A model generated the notes under the pieces. It was given only the letters and a program-made list of their open reading frames with translations. It made no database searches and was not told the origin of the DNA. This document shows positions 56,456-64,000 of a stretch of DNA of 64,000 nt, one piece after another. Source of the stretch: Schistosoma mansoni (Eukaryota > Platyhelminthes > Trematoda > Strigeidida > Schistosomatidae); contig NC_031499.1 of the NCBI RefSeq assembly GCF_000237925.1, positions 1,638,533 through 1,702,532 of the forward strand. Direction: 5' to 3'. Each line of letters opens with the position of its first letter. Within the stretch, counting starts at the first letter, position 1. The position numbers and the translations under genes are program-made.

Positions 56456-57188
56456 CTATTATAAGAAATTGAGAAAGGACACGAATTATATATATTTATA
56501 TACATAAACTTCAATAATCACAGCTGATGGCTAGAAATCTATGAAGCATTCGCCACCAATAGCTGAAGGCTGTGAATTCAATCGCTGATGAGGCAGTAAA
56601 TACAAACTGCTGCCGTATCCCATACCAAGAGGAAAAATGTTTTAAGTGTTTAATAATCCGTAAAAACACCTTAACAGTGATCAGTGTTTAGTAAATACAA
56701 CCTTAAAATTAGACTAATTTCCCCAGAATCACTTCAACTAAATTTAAAATATCTGCCAAAAACTAAACATGAATTTCATAACTAAATCCGTCTATGTGTA
56801 CTGACAATAAAAAAGAAAAGAAACACAAACAATCATAAACATGAGGTGCATAATTTAAGTAAAATAGGTTCATTTTCTTTCTATTACCAAAATAAAATTA
56901 AAAAAAAGTTTTTTTTATTTTAAGGTAATCAGCATAAAGTTTCACTGAAATTTTGTTTTCAATGAGGATCAAGTAGGTAATAAATATTTTATGCATAAAT
57001 TAATTACTTTTACAAAATAGCTAGGCTCTTTTTTTAGTCTTAATTATTAACCAACCATTAATAGTTGAAATCAATATAAGTTCTGAAGATAGTGAGTAGC
57101 CATGAATGCTAATAATTTTCATGAAATTAACTAATATACTAAAATATCCATTTTAAACAAACAAATTCTCTAAAGGATTATAAGCAGA

Positions 57189-57466
57189 GATGGATAACGC
57201 GACGGAGTTTGGAGCGAAAGGTACTTGGTTCGAATCCCAGAGTGAACATCAACTCTAAGATGCAGGTACATCCAGCTGACGAGTCCCAAATAGGACGAAA
57301 CACGTGTCAAACTGGACTCCACTGCTAGCGACTATCTATCTTTGCTTGTAATGCTTGTGATTTAAGGCTATATCGAGGCAATACGCACAGTATGCACATA
57401 TGATCAATTGCAGTGCTAAACATGAACAGGAAGATTCAAACAAAACAATACTAAGTAAATTTACAT
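57189..57466 (+). repeat. family A SINE, permuted copy
   Basis: Starts at agagatggataacgcgacgg (fusion of the end segment with the A-box region), then B box (tggttcgaatccc), intact-core ribozyme and the following half unit up to aacaatactaagtaaattta. Confidence 0.87.
57270..57317 (+). ncRNA. hammerhead ribozyme, family A, intact core
   Basis: ATCCAG, CTGACGA, GTCC/GGAC, GAAAC, ACGT tetraloop, GTC, AAA, CTGGAC. Predicted cleavage after 57308. It lies antisense to the host gene's intron, so only antisense transcription or its own polymerase III promoter would produce it. Confidence 0.75.
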
Positions 57467-58179
57467 TGTTTAAAGGCTTCGAACTAATTATATTTCGTCT
57501 AAATTTGTGCTTCACTTCACTGAAAGTGTAAGGCGATTCAAATTTTATCGCATGTTTTACAAAATTCCAATATATATTGGTTAATACCCAGAAATCATAT
57601 GCGTCTATATAATTTACTTCATTTCACCAACCAGTGCCAGTGAGCTATGAATGTTTCTAGGAAGTAACATGTGTTAATGATGTGTTAGATAATTTTGTCA
57701 GCTCACTAATTTAAATTTCACAGCTTTAATAATGTTTATACGAAACTTTAGATCTTCTAAACTTCTCTAACTACTAGACTTCAGAAAAAACAACGGATCT
57801 TGTGATCATATGGAAAAACAGTAAAGTATTCAAATCAAACTTGAGGAAATAAAATATTTAAGTGTCAACTATCAAAGAAGTTAAAATATAAAGATTCATC
57901 ATGCAAAATTTATTGATGTGCATAAGGATACGAAATCACGAAGGTAAGATCTCAATAAGAAAGGAAATGATATATAAGTCAGATAGATAAGAAGTTGTAG
58001 CTGAAAACTTGATTATATATATATATTTATATTGCCACCAACCACTTAGCATCAAAATATAATCCATGTGATATTGAATCAAATTGACTATAGGCCATAT
58101 CGCAATCTGATCAATAGTATTCGATCAGTAATGAGGTGTTAAAAACATTACACTGATTGCAACCTGACTCCGTCTATAG

Positions 58180-58290
58180 ACCCTCCGGGGCCTACTACCG
58201 GTCCCAAGCCCAGATAAAGAGGGAAGGTTGGGCATGAGGTTAGCAACCCCATCCCGTAGAAACTAACTCGTTAAAAAAACGCTAATCAGG
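58180..58290 (-). repeat. family D repeat
   Basis: Reverse complement of the 8.3-kb copy, including tctacgggatggggttgcta and cttgggaccggtagtaggcc. Confidence 0.6.
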
Positions 58291-58815
58291 AAAAATAAAC
58301 AATAATTCATACTACGAATAGATTTACACTACAGTAGCTTCGTTTAATTCTTTAAATTATTATGTCTCCTTAATGAACAAAAAGTATATAACCATGGTAA
58401 CGTAGCATTTCCATAAAAAAAGTAATCCTAAATTATCTTCAGGAGGAATACAAATACTCTATAAACTACATGGAACAAAGTAAACATTTAAATGAGCAAA
58501 AGAAAAAAGAATATTCTCAGTCTACTCCTATGTACTTTGTATAAAGAAGTTGAATAATTCCTCTGGGAATATAGATATACGGAGTGATAGATGGAAGAGA
58601 AACAAAAACATAATTCAGATTAATTAATTATTTCCATAATAACCAAGGTTTTCTACCAACTAATCAAAAACAAAACAGAATTGTTTTATATAATTAACTT
58701 CTATGTGTATGACTATGTATATTACATTAGATAAACAATACCAATTGCAATAAATAAACAAATAGGTTTATTTTAGGAAACCAATAACAAGGTTGGTAGG
58801 TTTGATTTATTTAAG

Positions 58816-59140
58816 CCACCATGGAAAACCTGAAAGTACTGGATGGTCGTTTCGTTCTATTGTGAGACTCCTTAGCGGAACGCATCCACGATCCCGCCTC
58901 GGGAGATTCGAACCTAGGACGTATCAATCTCGCGAGTGAGCTCTTAACCTCTAGACCACTGAGCCCGTATCCAGCGGTGTTAATGTCTAAATTCAACCAA
59001 TCCATGAAATTGAGCAACTGTCCGCCATTATGTTCAGTGAGTTGATATCTCACAACAGACCTGGTTGTACTCCACTGGTCACTGCTTCTCACTAGAACTC
59101 CAGAGAATATCTCTTGAGGCCAGTCACTAGTGAGTATATG
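58816..59140 (-). repeat. family B SINE, near full length, minus orientation
   Basis: Tail, ribozyme, perfect B box complement (gattcgaaccta), A box complement (tctagaccactgagccc) and distal body to gccagtcactagtgagtata. The ribozyme is dead (CTAAGGA). Directly followed by a second family B element. Confidence 0.85.
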
Positions 59141-59152
59141 ATCATTATAAGG

Positions 59153-59325
59153 TGTTTTGTGGAGATTTTAGTAACTTTATAGTTGAAATCATGAATCAAC
59201 TGAAGCTAGACCACTATGGAAAATGGCCATCTAGTGCTTCCAGGTTTTCCATAGTGCTCTATCTTCAATTGACTCATGATTTCAACTATAAAATTACAAA
59301 AATCTCCACAAAACCCCTTTCTGAA
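59153..59325. repeat. family B short hairpin (tail-only palindrome)
   Basis: Two opposed tails: 59153-59225 (minus) and about 59226-59325 (plus), with arms of about 70 bases nearly perfectly complementary and only a remnant of the ribozyme (ggccatctagtgc) at the apex. No tRNA head. Confidence 0.85.
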
Positions 59326-59429
59326 CATAAATATTTATCAGTAGAGAATAGTTCAAAATAACTTCGAAATAACATTTGAATACATATTAAATCATGGTCA
59401 ATAAAATGCTACTAATGTTCAACGTTCTA

Positions 59430-59690
59430 CCAAATCCTAATCTTTTGAATTCTTCATGTCTCTATCTTTTTTCTCTTTCCAAATTTATTTCACTGGACAA
59501 TACTCCTTAAATAAAATCTTCAAACCTCAATCTTTACGACTACTGCTTATACTCTCATTACTTCTACCACTATAGGATTTGGATCGACAACTGCATCTCC
59601 GTGCTAATGTGGTATGGCAATTCCAACTGATGTACGTACGTACGAAGTTCTACCTTGTGACTGTGTGACTGACTGAATCTTCAACGTAGT
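59430..59690 (+). repeat. 3' end of the 35-kb type non-LTR element
   Basis: Shares the order aatcctaatcttttgaattc, ttcatgtctctatctttttt, cacagagatg complement, gtacgtacgtacgaagttct and the gtgactgactga tail with 35160-35410 in reverse. It has no coding part, so it is a strongly 5'-truncated copy. Confidence 0.8.
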
Positions 59691-60884
59691 TCCAGTAAAT
59701 CTTTTTTATTGTTTAATCCTTTAGTTCTATACTAATACTTATATTTTGAACTACAAAGAACTAAAATTATTTGGAAAAAAAACTGTATAAACTGGAACAA
59801 AAGTTCAACTTCATTCAGATGTCAATTACAGTTGTTCAAATGCATCTTTTTTTCTAAAAATAGTTACCTACTTGAAATGAAAAGAATGAAATCTTTGTTC
59901 TTTCATCAAAATATGAACAAATAATATGTCATTTGTAGAGAACAACATCATATCGTTTAATTTTGACTGTTTAAAGGGAAAGTAAAGCATACTGATCATA
60001 AAATTAAACGGTATATCAGTCATTCGTAAATGTATGTCACAACTGAATGTATCATTTTTTTAGACTCCCATTGATGCGAACCAGTAACTTATTAAACTAA
60101 ATGTAAATACCTATCATCCTATCTTACCATAATAGAACACTATGTTAGTTGTTAAAACCATACATGTTTGGATATTAACTTGTTTTTTTCGTGTAGATAT
60201 TTTGACTGTAGTTGTTTGAATAAGTTTCTTGATCTAGAACTGGTTTCATTAATTTGAACGACAACCTAATGTATTCTGGAAACAAGTTATGTAGCAACGT
60301 ATGTAATGAAGGGATTATAAAGAATGAAGTAAAGAAAATCATGCCTCAAATCGAAGTAAGAATACTATAAAAGATGTTTAGCACAAAGAATAATAAAAAA
60401 AGAGATGTAGTTTTAACAGACCAATGTGACTTCAATGCTTAAAATGATATACCCTATCATTAATGTATTGGAATGTGAATTTACAGTCCGGCTTGCTCTG
60501 AGCTCTTAAAAGTTCTTTTATTACTTAGCCGTGTAATTATTCTAAACATTTCTTTGATTTTAATAGACGATTAGTTTCAATACGGAGAAATGTAATACAT
60601 AATATAAATATATACAACAACAGACCCTACATATTTCCCCTACAGTATACACACATGTACACTCAATGTTAACCCTTCTACTTTACATTAAAAACGTATA
60701 CATCTTTCATACCCACCTTCTTAGGAACAAATTAATACGGTGATATCGTCCTACTGAATCACTTTAATTAAAATAACATGACATTAACTTTTTCAGATCA
60801 ATTACGATTTTGACTGTACTAAATATATAACGCTTTTTTTTCCTTCTAACTACTTAAACTTGTGTTATTTTTATATGGGTTATT

Positions 60885-60979
60885 TATTTACTCTGAAGAA
60901 GTGACTTACATTAAGTCATGAAACCTCAGAATTACAATTTTCTACTCATTGGGATATCATAAGAATATATTTATTATTA
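60885..60979 (+). repeat. family C repeat beside a splice donor
   Basis: CTGAAGA at about 60893, arms agtgactta / taagtcat, GAAAC, ctcag, then ttttctactcattgggatatc and the AT end. The repeat stops about 1-6 bases from the minus-strand donor GTAAGT (60985-60980). Confidence 0.65.
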
Positions 60980-60985
60980 ACTTAC

Positions 60986-61651
60986 TTTATTACTTATATT
61001 AGCTAATTCAACATTTACAGGATTATATAAAGTAGGTCCAGAAATCACTGTTGATGACGATGTTGTAGACGACAGTAGTGCATTAAGATCATTCTGATTA
61101 AATAATGCATTTTCTTGTGTTCTAAAAGAATTCGGTAAAGCAGCTGAAATATACGAAGTTGTTGGTGAAAATAATAATTGTTGCTCTTTTGAGTTTGGTT
61201 GTTGTTGTTGAGCATTTGTATGTATCACTATTTTATCTAATGAATGGTTGTTTAGTTCTCGTTCATCATCTCGAATGATTTCTGGGGTAGTAGTCCATAC
61301 AACATAAGCAGTATTCGAACATGATGAAGATGAATTGGGAAATTTTTTCGAACAGTTATATGTTAAATTATCGTTACCATTACTTGATATCTGTATGTTA
61401 CTATTATTACTACCGTGAGTCATAAATCCATGATCTGAGTCTGTCATACTCGACTGAAGTATGTCAACATTATAGTTTCTGAAATTTTTATTTATGGAAT
61501 CTGTATATAGAGTACCTTCAAATGATATAGATTTGAAGGGATTGAATGAATGGTTAACTTCATCGTTGCTAAAAATATTTGTAGAATCTTTCATGACTGA
61601 CGATGATCTATGATCAGCTGATTTAATCGAATTTATAGGTTCTGATTTATT
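60986..61651 (-). CDS. internal exon of the same Ser/Asn/Gln-rich protein gene
   Basis: 666 bases, 222 codons open without a stop in AT-rich DNA, far longer than expected by chance. It has a good acceptor (attttaattgcag, AG at 61653-61652) and a perfect donor AAA|GTAAGT (GT at 60985-60984). It begins NKSEPINSIKSADH. Residues about 75-120 are Asn/Ser-rich, NAQQQQPNSKEQQLLF lies at about 145-165, and it ends NVELANISNK. Low complexity, no domain recognised. Both ends are in phase 0, consistent with direct splicing to 56455-56057. Upstream exons are not visible and probably lie beyond 64000. The gene name is unknown. Confidence 0.7.
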
Positions 61652-61750
61652 CTGCAATTAAAATCAATTAGAAAAGATAAACATACATACAAACAACCAA
61701 ACAAAGGAACTCGATACAAATACAAAATGGGAACTCCTTTAATGAAAAAC

Positions 61751-61946
61751 CAATTCAAACATAAATTCACTTAGTATTGTTTGTTTGAAGCGTTTGAAGT
61801 GAAAGGTAGTGGGTTCGAGTCTTAGAATGAACATCAACTCCGAGATGAAGTTACATCCAGCTAAAGAGTCTCAAATAGGACGAAACGCACGTCAAACTGG
61901 ATTCCACTGTCAGCCTTTATCCATCTTTGCTTACAATTGAAACATA
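61751..61946. repeat. family A inverted composite with 13-bp target duplication
   Basis: CAATTCAAACATA (61751-61763) and CAATTGAAACATA (61934-61946), one mismatch. Inside, 24 bases of the minus-strand end (aattcacttagtattgtttg) are joined to a plus-strand ribozyme half starting in the body (gaagcgtttgaagtgaaagg). The ribozyme is mutated (CTAAAGA). It lies in the intron upstream of exon 61651-60986. Confidence 0.85.
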
Positions 61947-62454
61947 CCCTATGACAAATAAACTTCTCTGCAGAATGTAAACAATTTTCTTAATTATACA
62001 TAAAAGAATTTCTAAAGATGATCTACATTCATAAAGATCAAAGAAATCTCTTAATCTATTACAAAGTAACTTAATAATTAATAATGAAATCAAATTAGAA
62101 TCTTCTTTAGACAAGATAATTACTCAATAAGCCGGATGCACGACAGAAGTAAAAAAGAAAAGTAACAAAAAGAAGAAAAGAAGAAAAGAAAATCTAACTT
62201 TCTAGTGTCTTGAATAAATTATTAGTCAGAATATTCATGCTTAACGGGCATGAGAACAGTAGACGAATTTAAATAATAAGGAAGAAAAAAACAACAACAA
62301 CTGATTCAAACGAATATCAAAGATCGTTACATCAAATGAAGAGAGACAAATAGAGAATGATAATATTATCAACATAGTACGATTGGATAACATTCAATTA
62401 TCATTGTTATGAAAAATACACTAAGATGAAATGTTCTTTTGTTGGGTAATAATG
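61947..62454. other. unassigned AT-rich DNA
   Basis: Nothing recognised. Part of the inferred intron. Confidence 0.35.
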
Positions 62455-62640
62455 ATAAATGGAAGCACCAGATACATATGCGCCACACAAATATTATTTG
62501 ATTTGTGTGAGGGCCGTGATACTACCCAGGTGCCAAAAATGAAGCAGGTGGTTTTCTTAGGGGGCCACACCCCCAGCCTTTGACCTGAAAATCTAGTCCA
62601 CAAGTCAGTGGAGCATCGTAAGGAGATGCAGTCCCATGAT
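62455..62640 (-). repeat. family E partial copy
   Basis: Matches 45255-45440 in the same orientation: caccagatacatatgcgcca, ttatttgatttgtgtgaggg and ctttgacctgaaaatctagt. Confidence 0.65.
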
Positions 62641-63159
62641 AAATGGAATGAACTATTATGGCTTAATCCCGTAGTTCTATCAAACTACAGTGGTATGATG
62701 GAAAAACTACAATGAGTCTTTTGAGTATATAGCATAAAATCATCCTATAAAACAACATATACTCTTCGAAATCTTTTAGTTCAAATAAAAGATGACATTC
62801 TTTTCCCTTAGACACAGAATTGTGTTTATAGACCACGATGTATAGATTGTGGTAACTTCTTTATTAAATAATTTTCTCATGAAATCATAATCCGTACTAA
62901 GGAAAATCCAAGCTACACAAAAAGACTTCCAAATACTCCTATAGATCTAGAAAATCTGTATGTCAAATCAGAAATAGCTATACATCTTAAACCTTACAGC
63001 GCTCAACTAAGAAGGAAGTCCAATGATGTATCCAGTATGGACCATTCATCCACACAACTAATCCCGTTCACACCTCGTACCACTGACAAACATATGAATA
63101 TTACTAACCTAACCATTTTACATTACAAATGTCACACTTTTTACACCCATTGACATTTG

Positions 63160-63225
63160 CTATTTATTTAGTTTTATTCTCCAAAGAAGTGACTTAAATT
63201 TAGTTATAAAACATCTGAAATTTAA
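63160..63225 (+). repeat. diverged family C motif
   Basis: tatttatttagttttattct, then ccaaagaagtgacttaaatt, then aaaacatctgaaatttaatc. It aligns with 60885 onward but the core is decayed (CAAAGA, AAAAC). Confidence 0.45.
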
Positions 63226-63234
63226 TCTTTGTTG

Positions 63235-63420
63235 AATCTTCCATGTACTTGATCAGGATCATCAATGAACAAGGAGGATTTGATACAGATAAAAATGCGA
63301 TTGTTGGAAGACCAAGTGCTGCATCCCTACAAATGAAGAATATATGGAACTCAAAACAACTGTTTGTCAACCAACATCATAGTCAAAATCTTTAATACGA
63401 TTCATTACATAGTGGTATCC
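63235..63420 (+). pseudogene. RTE-type reverse transcriptase fragment
   Basis: One frame reads YLIRIINEQGGFDTD and, continuing, ASLQMKNIWNSKQLFVNQHH, the same region as SIIDEHGGSDADV and LQLKNIWHSKQLSTN at 1258-1378. A second, independent decayed copy of the 0.6-kb family, entering abruptly and lost after about 63420. Confidence 0.75.
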
Positions 63421-64000
63421 AGTGTAGCTGCCTAGAATGCAGTCCATATCGAATTTTACAGATCTATGTGCAATGTAAATATCATTTCAAGTGACCTGAT
63501 ATAATATGCAGAATGCTACTTTATTATGTCAGTGAAAAGAAAGATGGGAAGTTATACAGGTATATTCTCAGCCATAAGTGTTTCTCTTAAAAAAACTGAC
63601 ATTCGTTTTCAAAGAATAGTAAATGATTTCAAAACCTTATTTAATTGGGAGATAAGCCTTTACGCTGATTAGTTTGGTCACTGAGAAGTAATTAAGGTCA
63701 GTTTTGTGTGGTTCTTTAGTGGAGATCGAATTCTATCAATGAAACAATGTGGTCACTATCTATATGACTCAATACCGCTTGTACTGTTTCGTGATTTTAG
63801 ATGTTTGGATGTGGTTGCCAAGGTACCCTATAAAAATCTTGCAGTAACAGATATTCCTTTTTTAAGTCAAACCTATAGTTACAAAATTAAGATACGCTTT
63901 CAATAATCATATAACTACTGAATGTTATTCTTAACCAGTATATGCCACTACTCTTTTCATACTCAATTATTAAGATGGTGATTTGAAGATTTATTTATAA
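63421..64000. other. unassigned DNA at the window end
   Basis: The open frame 63706-63906 (plus) has no recognised motif. The missing 5' exons of the minus-strand gene are expected beyond this edge. Confidence 0.3.

Larger units (their letters stand above)
56456..60985 (-). other. 4.5-kb intron packed with repeats
   Basis: Inferred from the two exons. It contains family A (57189-57466), D (58180-58290), two family B elements (58816-59325), a reverse-transcriptase 3' end (59430-59690) and a family C repeat that reaches to within a few bases of the donor. Otherwise AT-rich, with a TA-rich run at about 58013-58029. Confidence 0.55.

Noticed and set aside
37386-57466. CRISPR-like array from regularly recurring blocks
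   Set aside because: The repeats are dispersed SINEs of different orientation and length, with no short constant spacer.
59153-59325. Foldback DNA transposon, because of its long terminal inverted repeats
   Set aside because: The arms are the ordinary family B tail in two orientations, and sister composites carry 12-bp target duplications typical of reverse transcription. No transposase or fixed transposon ends are seen.

Overview
The window looks like intergenic and intronic DNA of a blood fluke (Schistosoma or a very close relative). It is AT-rich and almost free of conserved coding sequence. It is crowded with tRNA-promoter repeats that carry hammerhead ribozymes, the best known of which is the schistosome Sm-alpha type, together with RTE-like, Penelope-like and LTR retrotransposon debris. 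I could run no database search. Family names are therefore given only where motifs support them, and the letters A-F below are my own labels.

Repeat families. Family A is Sm-alpha-like: A box, perfect or near-perfect B box, then a hammerhead with core CTGACGA / GAAAC / GTC. Family B has a different tRNA-like head, a hammerhead with core CTGAGGA / GAAAC / GTC, and a tail ending near ccacaaaaccccttctgat. Family C carries a CTGAAGA / GAAACRTC motif that resembles the minimal hammerheads of Penelope-like elements. D, E and F are medium-length repeats of unknown origin. Several A and B copies are bounded by direct repeats of 11-16 bp (12 bp in six of them). Many are internally inverted, so they form head-to-head composites or long hairpins.

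Layout. 0.6-1.6 kb holds a decayed RTE-type reverse transcriptase. 2.92 kb holds a pUC-type polylinker, which is a cloning or assembly artefact. 5.7 kb has a 200-base gap. 13.9-14.4 kb and 42.8-43.3 kb are solo LTRs of one family with perfect 5-bp target duplications. 23.7-24.5 kb and 42.1-43.0 kb are an inverted duplication of about 0.88 kb. 24.7-27.3 kb is a complete but internally deleted LTR retrotransposon with two apparently identical 355-bp LTRs, a perfect CTAAC target duplication, Gag, two zinc knuckles, a protease DTASD motif and the C-terminal tail of integrase. 30.5-32.65 kb is a non-coding LTR-type element with a 435-bp right LTR. 35.2-36.2 kb is the 3' end of a second non-LTR reverse transcriptase. 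38.9-39.3 and 43.7-44.1 kb are promoter-like LTR copies in opposite orientation. 52.57 kb is a broken histone H3 copy.

Genes. The only believable host gene is on the minus strand. Two phase-matched exons (61651-60986 and 56455-56057) encode a Ser/Asn/Gln-rich protein of unknown function. They flank a 4.5-kb intron filled with families A, B, C and D and a reverse-transcriptase tail, and its 5' exons lie beyond 64 kb. The most interesting system in the window is the population of tRNA-promoted, hammerhead-bearing small retroelements and the shared way in which they appear to integrate and invert.
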